DNA of 64,000 bases, from assembly GCF_900108275.1 (NCBI RefSeq), contig NZ_FNVD01000012.1, positions 26,024 to 90,023 on the forward strand, written 5' to 3'. Positions 18,730 to 26,815 of the stretch are shown here, one piece after another. The translations under genes and the position numbers were made by a program. Origin of the DNA: Jhaorihella thermophila. Lineage in GTDB: Bacteria > Pseudomonadota > Alphaproteobacteria > Rhodobacterales > Rhodobacteraceae. Each line of letters opens with the position of its first letter. Within the stretch, counting starts at the first letter, position 1. The notes under the pieces were generated by a model. That model was not told the DNA's origin. It saw only the letters and a program-made list of their open reading frames with translations, and searched no databases.

Positions 18730-19601
18730 CGCCCGCCCCCGTCCAGCGCGCGATAAAGCCACAGCAGCGCCGACTGCGCGCTCTCGCCGGTATGGTGCAT
18801 GCCCACCTGCCAGCCGGTGCCATGGCAGAGCTGGTGCAACTCGGCCTTGCGCGCGGCAAGCCGTTCCAGATAGCGGTCGCGCAGTTCGCCGGCCTTGAGC
18901 GTTTCATGGGCCAGCGTGCCGCCGATGCTTTCGAAGATCGTCCGCCCGCGATAGGGGAAACTCTCCTCGGCCGGGTCCAGCACCTGCAGCAGAACGCCGC
19001 GCACGCCCCGGTCGGCGGCCTTGGTGAGCGCCTGCCGCACGCCGTCGATGTCGCCCAGAAAATCCGAGATGAACACCGCCCGCGCATGAGGGATCATAGC
19101 CCGGTGTTCAGGCGCGGCATAGTCCGCCGGGTCGTCCTGCGCAAAGGCCTGCGCCAGCCGCGCGATCTGGGCATTGCCTCGCCGCGGCGGCAGGGCGGTG
19201 CCCGTCAGCCCAACCCGTTCGCCCCCGCGCACCAGCAGGATGCCCAGCGCCAGCGCCAATAGCCGCGCCCGGTCGATCTTGGCGGGCAGGTCGGGTTCGG
19301 AGGCGAACCGCATCGACGCGCCCTGATCGACCCACAGCAGCACCGACTGCGCGATCTGCCATTCCCGCTCGCGCACATATTGCTGATCCCCCCGCGCGGA
19401 GCGGCGGTGGTCGATCATGCGCCTGCTGTCGCCCGCCTGCGCCGGGCGATACTGCCAGAAATCGTCGCCCATCCCGGCCCGCCGCCGGCCGTGTTCGCCC
19501 AGCAGCACCGTGCCCGCCAGATGCTCGGCGCGGGCCAGAAGCGGCGGCAGCCGGGCGGCTTCGCGCTCGGCGCGTTCGCGAAGGGATGGGTGCGTGGTCA
19601 C
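18726..19601 (-). CDS. DUF58 domain-containing protein
   Basis: A 291-residue protein with the DUF58 core around G-D-D-F-W-Q-Y-R-P-A-Q-A-G-D-S-R-R-M-I-D and a von Willebrand-like C-terminal half (A-V-F-I-S-D-F-L-G-D). DUF58 proteins are almost always encoded next to a MoxR AAA+ ATPase and are thought to be its substrate or adaptor. The start is a GTG at 19601 that overlaps the moxR stop by 4 bp (GTGA); no ATG near this point gives the full domain. It overlaps the DUF4159 gene by 4 bp at its other end, so translation of three consecutive genes is likely coupled. Confidence 0.85.
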   Translation of the reverse strand: MTTHPSLRERAEREAARLPPLLARAEHLAGTVLLGEHGRRRAGMGDDFWQYRPAQAGDSRRMIDHRRSARGDQQYVREREWQIAQSVLLWVDQGASMRFASEPDLPAKIDRARLLALALGILLVRGGERVGLTGTALPPRRGNAQIARLAQAFAQDDPADYAAPEHRAMIPHARAVFISDFLGDIDGVRQALTKAADRGVRGVLLQVLDPAEESFPYRGRTIFESIGGTLAHETLKAGELRDRYLERLAARKAELHQLCHGTGWQVGMHHTGESAQSALLWLYRALDGGGR

Positions 19602-20605
19602 GCGGCGGCCCCGGTGGGAACCAACCCGGCGGCGGTGGTGTCGATCAGATCGGCCAGGCTGTCGCCCCGCGCCCGCGCGGCAAAGTTCAGCGCCATCCGG
19701 TGGCTCAGCACCGGGCGGGCCATGTCGATCACGTCGTCCAGATCGGGCACCAGCCGGCCCTGCAGCAGCGCCCGCGCCCGCACCGTCAGCATCAGCGCCT
19801 GCGCCGCACGCGGCCCCGGCCCCCAGGCGACGGTTTCCGCGACTCGCTCCGAGACGCCCGGCTCGCCGGGGCGAAAGGCGCGCACGAGGTCGAGGATCGC
19901 CTCGACCACCGACTCGCCCACCGGCATCCGCCGCAGCAGGGTCTGCGCGGCGATCAGCTCGGCGGCAGTGAATACCTGTTCGGACTGCGCCTCCTCGGTG
20001 CCTGTGGTGGCCAGCAGGATCTCGCGTTCGGTGTCGCGGTCGGGATAATCCACGTCGATCTGCACCAGGAACCGGTCGAGCTGCGCCTCGGGCAGGGGAT
20101 AAGTGCCTTCCTGCTCGATCGGGTTCTGGGTGGCGAGCACATGAAAGGGCGGCTCCAGCGGGCGGTTTTCGCCGGCGACGGTCACCATGCGCTCCTGCAT
20201 CGCCTGCAGCAGCGCCGACTGCGTGCGGGGGCTGGCGCGGTTGATTTCGTCCGCCATCAGCAACTGGCAGAAGATCGGCCCCGGAATGAAGCGGAAGGAC
20301 CGCGTGCCGTCCGGCGCGGTTTCCAGCACCTCCGAGCCGAGGATGTCGGCCGGCATCAGGTCGGGGGTGAACTGGATGCGGTTGCCCCTGAGCCCCATCA
20401 CGGTGGACAGCGTCTCCACCAGCCGCGTCTTGCCCAGCCCCGGCAGGCCGATCAGCAGCGCATGCCCGCCGCACAGAAGCGCCGACAGCGTCAGGTCAAC
20501 GACCCGGTCCTGGCCGATGAAGCGGCGGGTGATCGACGCGCGGGCGCGGGCGAGCTTTTCCTCGAGCGCCTCGATTTCGGCGATCAGATCGGCAGAGTCG
20601 GACAT
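19598..20605 (-). CDS. MoxR-family AAA+ ATPase
   Basis: A 335-residue AAA+ ATPase of the MoxR class. Walker A is G-L-P-G-L-G-K-T-R, Walker B is L-L-M-A-D-E-I-N-R-A, sensor 1 is V-L-A-T-Q-N-P-I-E-Q-E-G-T-Y-P-L-P-E-A-Q-L-D-R-F (the MoxR hallmark), and a C-terminal lid follows. MoxR proteins act as chaperones that insert cofactors or assemble complexes with von Willebrand-domain partners. It is the first gene of the moxR-DUF58-DUF4159-membrane protein operon. The start at 20605 has GAAGGGA upstream and abuts a divergent DUF1285 gene, so the operon promoter is in a gap of roughly 60 bp. Confidence 0.92.
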   Translation of the reverse strand: MSDSADLIAEIEALEEKLARARASITRRFIGQDRVVDLTLSALLCGGHALLIGLPGLGKTRLVETLSTVMGLRGNRIQFTPDLMPADILGSEVLETAPDGTRSFRFIPGPIFCQLLMADEINRASPRTQSALLQAMQERMVTVAGENRPLEPPFHVLATQNPIEQEGTYPLPEAQLDRFLVQIDVDYPDRDTEREILLATTGTEEAQSEQVFTAAELIAAQTLLRRMPVGESVVEAILDLVRAFRPGEPGVSERVAETVAWGPGPRAAQALMLTVRARALLQGRLVPDLDDVIDMARPVLSHRMALNFAARARGDSLADLIDTTAAGLVPTGAAA

Positions 20606-20672
20606 GACATTCCCTTCGTGCGACGTATATCCTGGGGTGAGTGTATCGCGCGCAGAGGAAATGGCAAAAGCT

Positions 20673-21254
20673 ATGAGCGGACAAAAGCCTGTTACCCGGA
20701 CGGCAGACGACATCGCCAAGACCGCGCGCAAGGCGAAGAAAACGGGCCCGGCGCCGGTACACCTGTGGAACCCGCCGTTTTCAGGCGATCTGGACATGCG
20801 GATTGCGCGGGACGGAAGCTGGCACTACCAGGGCTCGCCGATCCAGCGCCCCGAACTGGTCCGGCTGTTCGCGTCCATCCTGAAGAAGGAGGGCGAGCGG
20901 TATTTCCTTGTCACGCCGGTGGAAAAGGTGGGCATCACCGTCGATGACGCGCCCTTTGCGGCCGTGGATTTCGACGTGGCCGGCGAGGGTCGCGATCAGG
21001 TTCTGACCTTTCGCACCAACGTGGACGACACCGTTGCCGCCGGCCCGGAACATCCGATTCGCGTGCGCCGCGACCCTCAGACGGGCGAGCCGTCCCCCTA
21101 TGTCATGATCCGCGCGGGGCTCGAGGCGCTGATCGACCGCAAGAGCTTTTACCGCCTTGTCGATCTTGGCGAACATCACGACGGCTGGTTCGGCCTGTGG
21201 TCTTCGGGCGTGTTCTTTCCCGTCATCCGGTCGGAAGAGCTGGAGGGGCTTTAG
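20673..21254 (+). CDS. DUF1285 domain-containing protein
   Basis: A 193-residue protein with the DUF1285 pattern: C-G/L-D-M-R-I-A-R-D-G-S-W-H-Y-Q-G-S-P-I, L-F-A-S-I-L-K-K-E-G, Y-F-L-V-T-P-V-E-K, and a C-terminal A-L-I-D-R-K-S-F-Y-R-L-V. DUF1285 proteins have known structures but no established biochemical role. Two starts are possible, ATG 20661 and ATG 20673; AGAGGAA is too close to the first and about 12 bases from the second, so I chose the second. It is divergent from moxR. A pairing of DUF1285 with MoxR operons is common in alphaproteobacteria, so a functional link is possible but unproven. Confidence 0.8.
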   Translation: MSGQKPVTRTADDIAKTARKAKKTGPAPVHLWNPPFSGDLDMRIARDGSWHYQGSPIQRPELVRLFASILKKEGERYFLVTPVEKVGITVDDAPFAAVDFDVAGEGRDQVLTFRTNVDDTVAAGPEHPIRVRRDPQTGEPSPYVMIRAGLEALIDRKSFYRLVDLGEHHDGWFGLWSSGVFFPVIRSEELEGL

Positions 21255-21344
21255 GATCGAGCTCCGCGACCGGGACTCGAAAGCCGCCAGCGGCGACCCC
21301 TCCGGTTCCATTTCGGCCGGATCCCCCGCACATCCGGGCATGTC

Positions 21345-21360
21345 ATAACCAGTTCTAAAC
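21345..21360 (+). promoter_or_regulatory. Possible CtrA-like box before the flhA operon
   Basis: ATAA-N7-TAAAC, two mismatches from TTAA-N7-TTAAC, located 58 bp before the transglycosylase ATG at 21418. Taken alone the match is weak; its position upstream of flagellar export genes and the similar box before motB are the reason to list it. Confidence 0.3.
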
Positions 21361-21417
21361 AAATTCGCCCCATGGTCGCGGCTGAAACCAAGTGTGAGAA
21401 CGCACCGAGTCCCTGTC

Positions 21418-22218
21418 ATGCCACGACCAGCCGACGGCAAAGCCGCACCATTGTCCGGAACATGGCCTGACAGGCTGCCGGTCCACCTTGCGGGACTTCT
21501 GGTTGCGATGCTGGCTGCAATCATCGCCCCGGCCGAGGCCGCGCCCGACGCGCGCACGCGGGCCGTCTGCGATCGCGCGGCCAACCGTGCGGCGCGTCAA
21601 TACGGCGTGCCGGCCGATGTCATGTTGGCCCTGACGCGGACCGAAACCGGACGCGCCGGCCCCGATGGCCTGTATCCGTGGCCCTGGACGGTCAACCTGC
21701 AGGGCAAGGGGTTCTGGTTCGACAGCGCCGAAGAGGTGCGCGCCTTCGTTCGGCGCAGCATCAGGCGCGGGGCGCTCAGTTTCGATGTCGGTTGTTTCCA
21801 GATCAACTACAAATGGCACGGGGACGCCTTTGCCTCGGTCGAGGACATGATCGACCCCTGGAAGAACGCAACCTATGCAGCACGCTTCCTCGCGGAGCTG
21901 CACCGGGAACTTGGCGACTGGACGCAAGCCGCCGGCGCCTACCATTCCCGTACCGCACGTCATGCAAAGAGATATGTCCGACGCTTTGAAAGGATTCGCG
22001 CGACGTTGCCGAAAGGTGCGCGCCGCCTGGCAGGTCCGTCCGAACGGATGCCGCTCTCCGGTCTCGTGCCTGCGGCGGCACGGACGGATGGGCCGCTCCG
22101 TTCGGGGGGCGCTCCTCTCGGCTCGCTGGTGCCGACGGCCGCGGCCGACGCCGGTGCCTCGCTGCCACTCATATCGATGAACGAAAGGACCGGCTTCGGT
22201 GATTTCATCCGCGACTAG
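21418..22218 (+). CDS. Lytic transglycosylase-like protein preceding flhA
   Basis: A 266-residue exported SLT-domain protein. An N-terminal signal segment (L-L-V-A-M-L-A-A-I-I-A-P-A-E-A-A) precedes a compact lysozyme-like domain with the probable catalytic Glu in ALTRTETGR and the S-F-D-V-G-C-F-Q-I-N motif (usual G-L-M-Q-I). The remaining ~80 residues are low-complexity Ala/Gly/Pro. It ends 20 bp inside flhA, so it is translationally coupled to the export gate. A role in opening peptidoglycan for the rod, as SltF does in R. sphaeroides, is inferred. A GTG at 21394 is an alternative start; neither has a strong ribosome binding site. Confidence 0.75.
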   Translation: MPRPADGKAAPLSGTWPDRLPVHLAGLLVAMLAAIIAPAEAAPDARTRAVCDRAANRAARQYGVPADVMLALTRTETGRAGPDGLYPWPWTVNLQGKGFWFDSAEEVRAFVRRSIRRGALSFDVGCFQINYKWHGDAFASVEDMIDPWKNATYAARFLAELHRELGDWTQAAGAYHSRTARHAKRYVRRFERIRATLPKGARRLAGPSERMPLSGLVPAAARTDGPLRSGGAPLGSLVPTAAADAGASLPLISMNERTGFGDFIRD

Positions 22219-24274
22219 AGGCCTGTTCTCGCCGACGGTGCTGCTGGCCATCGCGCTCATGGCAGTCATCGTCATGATGATCCTGCCGGTGCCCTCGTGG
22301 CTTCTGGACATCGGCCTCACGGCATCCTTCGGGCTTGCGATCCTGATCTTCACACTGACCCTGTTCATCGAAAAGCCGCTCGACTTTTCGTCCTTTCCCA
22401 CCGTTCTGCTGGCTTCGCTGATGCTGCGGCTGTCGCTGAACGTGTCCTCGACGAAACTCATCATCGGCCAGGGGCACACCGGCACCGCGGCCGCGGGCAA
22501 CGTGATCGAAGGCTTTGCCCAGTTCATCATGGGCGGCAGCGTGTTTCTGGGCCTCGTGGTGTTCGGGATCCTGCTGATCGTCAACTTCATGGTCATCACC
22601 AAGGGTGCCGCGCGCATGGCCGAGGTCGGCGCACGGTTCGCGCTGGACGGGATGCCGGGCAAGCAGCTTGCCATCGACAGCGACATGTCGGCCGGCGCCA
22701 TCACGCATGACGAGGCGCGCGCCCGCCGCGAACGCGAACAACTGGAAACGACGTTCTTCGGATCGCTCGACGGGGCCTCGAAATTCGTCAAGGGAGATGC
22801 GGTTGCCGGCCTTCTGATCACGCTTCTGAACCTCGTTATGGGGCTGGTCATGGGCGTGACGGTCCATGGCATGCCGTTTTCCGCCGCGTTCGAAACCTAC
22901 GCCATCCTCACAGTCGGCGACGGGCTGGTGACGCAGATACCCGCCGTTATCATTTCGATTGCCTCGGCCCTTCTTCTGGCCAGAGGCGGCAACCAGGGGG
23001 CGACCGATCTGACCTTGCTGCGCCAGCTCGGCGGCCACCCGGCGGCGCTGGCCACCGTGGCGGTGCTGCTTTCGCTGTTCGCGCTGGTCCCCGGACTGCC
23101 CTTCGTACCCTTCATGATCGGTGCGGTGCTGCTCGGGGCGGCGGCCTGGCGCCTGAAAGACCGCGAGGAAAGCCCCGAGGAAGAAACTGCCGCGCCCGCC
23201 GAGCCGCAGGAACAGGCGCTGGGCGACATACTTCATCTCGACGATATACACGTCGAATTCGCACCGGATCTGGTGGCGATGGTTCTTGACCCCGGCGCCG
23301 GGCTGGATGCCCGAATCTCGAGCATGCGCAAACATGTCGCCAAGGCGTATGGTCTCATCCTTCCCGAAATCCGACTGACCGATCAGCCGGAACTGCCCAC
23401 CGGCACCTATGCGATCCGCATCCAGGGGGTCGAACAGGCCCGTGGCGTCCTGCATCCCGATCTGGTTCTTGCACTGGCGGCCGACATGGAGGCCGATCTC
23501 CCCCAGGGCACGGACGTGACCGAGCCGGTCTATGGCGCCCCCGCGCGCTGGATCTCGCCCAAGGAGCAGGACGCCGCGGTGCTGAGCGGCGCGACCGTCG
23601 TGACGCCGCCGGAGATACTTTCGACCCATCTGCTGGAAACCATCAAGCAGAACTTCCCGAGACTGCTGACGCTCAAGTCGCTCCGTCGCCTGCTGTCGGA
23701 GATGACCCGGCTGTCGGACCCGGCCCAGGCGGAAGCGAACCGCAAGCTTCTGGACGAACTGATCCCGGACAAGGTTCCGATCGACATCCTGCACGGCGTG
23801 CTTCGGCTGCTGCTCGAGGAAAGGGTCTCGATCCGCAACCTGCCCCTCATTCTGGAAGCCATCGCAGAGGCCCGTCTGCAGGCGTCTCAGCCCGAGCAGA
23901 TCTGCGAGCATGTCCGCCGGAGGTTGGGCTTTCAGCTGGTGGCCGAACTCACGCGCGAGGACGGAACGCTGCCGCTGGTTCAGCTGGACCCGCAGTGGGA
24001 GGAAACCTTTCAGGCCTACCAGCTGGATCGGGACGGGGGCGTTCCGGATGTCGCGCTGCCGCCGGCGCAGTTCAACCAGCTGGCGGACGGGATTGCCGAA
24101 ACCCTGCGGCAGGTCTCCGAACGCGGCATTTTTGCCGCCCTGATCACCACCGCGCCCAGACGCCGATTCCTCCGGACTGTTCTGCGGACCCGAAACATTC
24201 AGAACCCGGTTCTGTCCTTCGACGAAATCGGCATCGACAGCCGGCCGGCGCTGGTCGGGACGGTGGCCGCATGA
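22199..24274 (+). CDS. flhA: Flagellar type III export gate protein FlhA
   Basis: A 691-residue FlhA. The N-terminal half carries about eight membrane helices with the conserved family block F-P-T-V-L-L-A-S-L-M-L-R-L-S-L-N-V-S-S-T-K, and the charged loop K-G-A-A-R-M-A-E-V-G-A-R-F-A-L-D-G-M-P-G-K-Q. The C-terminal cytoplasmic half forms the nonameric ring that docks substrate-chaperone complexes. Start is GTG at 22199 with AAAGGA ten bases before it, inside the end of the transglycosylase gene. The stop overlaps fliR by 4 bp (ATGA). Confidence 0.96.
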   Translation: MISSATRGLFSPTVLLAIALMAVIVMMILPVPSWLLDIGLTASFGLAILIFTLTLFIEKPLDFSSFPTVLLASLMLRLSLNVSSTKLIIGQGHTGTAAAGNVIEGFAQFIMGGSVFLGLVVFGILLIVNFMVITKGAARMAEVGARFALDGMPGKQLAIDSDMSAGAITHDEARARREREQLETTFFGSLDGASKFVKGDAVAGLLITLLNLVMGLVMGVTVHGMPFSAAFETYAILTVGDGLVTQIPAVIISIASALLLARGGNQGATDLTLLRQLGGHPAALATVAVLLSLFALVPGLPFVPFMIGAVLLGAAAWRLKDREESPEEETAAPAEPQEQALGDILHLDDIHVEFAPDLVAMVLDPGAGLDARISSMRKHVAKAYGLILPEIRLTDQPELPTGTYAIRIQGVEQARGVLHPDLVLALAADMEADLPQGTDVTEPVYGAPARWISPKEQDAAVLSGATVVTPPEILSTHLLETIKQNFPRLLTLKSLRRLLSEMTRLSDPAQAEANRKLLDELIPDKVPIDILHGVLRLLLEERVSIRNLPLILEAIAEARLQASQPEQICEHVRRRLGFQLVAELTREDGTLPLVQLDPQWEETFQAYQLDRDGGVPDVALPPAQFNQLADGIAETLRQVSERGIFAALITTAPRRRFLRTVLRTRNIQNPVLSFDEIGIDSRPALVGTVAA

Positions 24275-25041
24275 CCGTGTCCGGAAACGACCTGATTGCG
24301 CTCTTGCACGGGCCGCTCTGGACCTGGTTCGCCGTATTCCTTCGGGTCGCCGGCGCCGTCTCGGTCGCGCCCGCATTCGGCCATCGCCTGGTTCCCCTCC
24401 GCATTCGCCTGGCCGTGGCCGTCATGTTTTCGGCTGTCGTGGCGCCCGCGATCGCCCCGGTGCCGGACCAGCCCACCAGCGGACTCCCACTTTCCCTGAT
24501 TGTCACCGAAACCCTTGTCGGCCTGTGCCTGGGCATCGCCCTGCGGTTCCTGGTCTTCGGACTGCAGATCGCGGGAACCATCATCGCCCAGGCGACGTCG
24601 CTGTCGCAGCTTCTCGGCAATGCCGGGGAACCCTCTCCGACGATCGCGCAGATTCTTCATCTCGCGGCGCTTGCGCTGGCCATGTCCGCCGGGTTCCACA
24701 CCCAGGCGGCGGAATACCTGATCCGTTCCTATGACCTCTTTCCGCCCGGACAATTGCCCCTACCGGGTGCGCTTTCGGCGTGGAGCGTTTCACATGCCAG
24801 CCACATTTTCGCGCTTGCCTTTTCGTTGTCCGCTCCCTTCGTGATCGCGTCGCTGCTTTACAATCTCACACTTGGCGCAATCAACCGGGCCATGCCGCAG
24901 CTCATGGTGACCTTGGTCGGCGCCCCCGCGATCGCCTTTGGCGGCTTGTGCCTGTTCCTGCTGCTCGCGCCGATCCTTCTGATGATCTGGCTCGACGCGT
25001 TCCATGAAACTCTCCTCTCCCCGTTCGAGACCGCACCATGA
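24271..25041 (+). CDS. fliR: Flagellar biosynthesis protein FliR
   Basis: A 256-residue integral membrane protein with about six hydrophobic segments, of the FliR/SpaR family. Conserved features are F-L-R-V-A-G-A-V-S-V-A-P-A-F-G and G-L-C-L-G-I-A-L-R-F-L-V-F-G-L-Q-I-A-G. With FliP and FliQ it forms the helical export gate inside the basal body. FliQ is encoded 33 kb away in this window and FliP is not seen. Both neighbours overlap it by 4 bp. Confidence 0.94.
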   Translation: MTVSGNDLIALLHGPLWTWFAVFLRVAGAVSVAPAFGHRLVPLRIRLAVAVMFSAVVAPAIAPVPDQPTSGLPLSLIVTETLVGLCLGIALRFLVFGLQIAGTIIAQATSLSQLLGNAGEPSPTIAQILHLAALALAMSAGFHTQAAEYLIRSYDLFPPGQLPLPGALSAWSVSHASHIFALAFSLSAPFVIASLLYNLTLGAINRAMPQLMVTLVGAPAIAFGGLCLFLLLAPILLMIWLDAFHETLLSPFETAP

Positions 25042-26135
25042 GCGAAAGCGACGACCGCAGCCAAGACAAGCCCCACGAGCCGACGCCCCAGAAACTCCGC
25101 AAGGCGCGGGAAAAAGGCGACATTCCGCTTTCTGCGGATCTTTCCCTTGCGGCGGGCTATTTCGGCTTCTTTCTGGTTGCGACGGCCTTGGGCGGGCATG
25201 TGGTTTCGCAACTCGGCAGTCCGCTCGGCGCCTTGCTCGACCGCCCGGACCGGCTGTCCGAGCAGGTCTTCGACGGCGGCGCGCGCGCGGTCTCGGGCCA
25301 GTTGCTGATGGCGCTTTCCGCGCCGCTTGGCCTGATCTTCGCCATCCCCGCGATCGCCGCACTGTTGTCGATCGTGGCTCAGCGCGGGCTGGTCTTTTCG
25401 GGCTCCCGCCTTCAGCCGAAACTCGCGCGGATCTCGATCATTTCAAACGCGGGGAAAAAGTTCGGGCGCGCCGGCCTGTTCGAATTCTTCAAAAGTCTGA
25501 TCAAACTGATCGTTTACGCCGCCGTGTTGGGCTGGTTACTGCATGGGCGTCTGCACGACATCGTCGCCACTGTTCACATGCCCGCGCCAGCCGCCGCCGT
25601 GGAGCTGGCGCGGTTGTCCGTGCAACTGCTGGGGATGATCGTCGTCGTCGCGTTTGCGATCGCCGCCGTCGATACGGTCTGGCAGCACCTTGAATACCGG
25701 CGACGGCACCGGATGACGCACAAGGAACTGATGGACGAGTTCAAGGAGATGGAGGGCGATCCGCACGTCAAGCAGGAGCGGCGGCAGCGGGGACACGAGA
25801 TCGCGACCTCGCGCATGATGGCGGACGTGCCGACGGCGGATGTGGTGATCGTGAACCCGACGCATTACGCGGTTGCGCTGAAATGGGACCGCGCGCCCGG
25901 CTCGGCCCCGGTCTGTGTGGCCAAGGGAGTGGACGAGGTCGCCGCAAGTATCCGCGCCGCGGCCGAAGAGGCCGGCGTGCCGATCCACTCCGACCCACCC
26001 ACCGCGCGGGCGCTGCACGCGACGGTCGATCTTGGCCAGGAAATCGCCGAAGAGCATTACCGCGCCGTTGCCGCAGCGATCCGCTTTGCCGACCGGATGC
26101 GCAAAATCGCAAGGGAACAGTCCGCATGGAGATGA
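25038..26135 (+). CDS. flhB: Flagellar export switch protein FlhB
   Basis: A 365-residue FlhB. The N-terminus has the family signature TPQKLRKAREKGDIPLSADL, four membrane segments follow, and the cytoplasmic domain has the autocleavage motif N-P-T-H at residues 273-276. Cleavage between Asn and Pro switches export from rod/hook to filament substrates. ATGA overlap with fliR and a 10-bp overlap with the next small gene indicate a single translational unit. Confidence 0.96.
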   Translation: MSESDDRSQDKPHEPTPQKLRKAREKGDIPLSADLSLAAGYFGFFLVATALGGHVVSQLGSPLGALLDRPDRLSEQVFDGGARAVSGQLLMALSAPLGLIFAIPAIAALLSIVAQRGLVFSGSRLQPKLARISIISNAGKKFGRAGLFEFFKSLIKLIVYAAVLGWLLHGRLHDIVATVHMPAPAAAVELARLSVQLLGMIVVVAFAIAAVDTVWQHLEYRRRHRMTHKELMDEFKEMEGDPHVKQERRQRGHEIATSRMMADVPTADVVIVNPTHYAVALKWDRAPGSAPVCVAKGVDEVAASIRAAAEEAGVPIHSDPPTARALHATVDLGQEIAEEHYRAVAAAIRFADRMRKIAREQSAWR

Positions 26136-26557
26136 AAGACCTTCGGCAGCTCGCCACGCTGACCGAACTCATGTTTCTGAAAGAGGCCGAGCAGATCCGC
26201 CCGCTGATCGCGCAGGAACAGGGGTGCCGCCGGCGGCTGGCGCAACTGGACAAATCCGCGTCCGAAGCCGACCGCCACTATGCCGCCGACCCCCGGCTGC
26301 GGGCGAGCGGGGCGGAAATCGCCTGGAAATCGTGGGAAACGGGCACGCGATCCCGGCTCAACGTGGAACTCGCCCGGGTGGTCGCACTCAGGCGCCACGC
26401 GACCGAGCGTGTGCAGCGCGCCTTTGGCCGGGACCAGTCCATGCAGGCGCTGCTGCAGACCACGCGGCAAAAGGCGCTGCGCGACCATGCGCGGCGACAA
26501 GAGGCGCAGCTGTCGGAAGCCGCGCTGCTCAGGCCCCCGCGCCGGAATGCGCCGTAG
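26126..26557 (+). CDS. Small helical protein after flhB, FliJ-like candidate
   Basis: A 143-residue, highly charged, almost entirely alpha-helical protein (MEMKDLRQLATLTELMFLKE..., later R-Q-K-A-L-R-D-H-A-R-R-Q-E-A-Q-L). It overlaps flhB by 10 bp and has AAGGGAA nine bases before its ATG. Size, helical hairpin character and position in the export operon fit a FliJ-type soluble export component or chaperone, but there is no diagnostic motif. I see no other fliJ in the window. The function is inferred from context. Confidence 0.6.
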   Translation: MEMKDLRQLATLTELMFLKEAEQIRPLIAQEQGCRRRLAQLDKSASEADRHYAADPRLRASGAEIAWKSWETGTRSRLNVELARVVALRRHATERVQRAFGRDQSMQALLQTTRQKALRDHARRQEAQLSEAALLRPPRRNAP

Positions 26558-26574
26558 CCTCCTCCAGAGGCGCG

Positions 26575-26811
26575 TCAGTCGTCCTTGTCCTGCGGGGCCG
26601 CGTCCGGATCGGCCTGACCGACGCCGCGAAACACGAACTTGAAGGGCAGCGCCCACAGCACCCCCAGACCGACATAGATCAGCAATTCGACCAGCAAGGG
26701 AGGGCGATCAAGCCAGTTCACCACGGTCACGGCGGCCACGATATAGATCGGCAGACCGATCAGAAGGATCACCAGAGACCAGCGGCGGCGAGCCTTGTAG
26801 GACAGTGCCAT
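26575..26811 (-). CDS. DUF2842 membrane protein
   Basis: A 78-residue protein with two membrane helices (about 12-32 and 39-60) and an acidic tail, matching the DUF2842 family of alphaproteobacteria. The ATG at 26811 is 4 bp after the purA stop, so it is the second gene of a purA operon. Function is unknown. It converges on the FliJ-like gene with 17 bp between stops. Confidence 0.75.
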   Translation of the reverse strand: MALSYKARRRWSLVILLIGLPIYIVAAVTVVNWLDRPPLLVELLIYVGLGVLWALPFKFVFRGVGQADPDAAPQDKDD

Positions 26812-26815
26812 GGCC

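Noticed and set aside
22205..24376. Open frame of 723 codons antisense to flhA
   Set aside because: FlhA is unequivocal in the plus strand and its start and stop couple with its neighbours; the antisense product has no motif.
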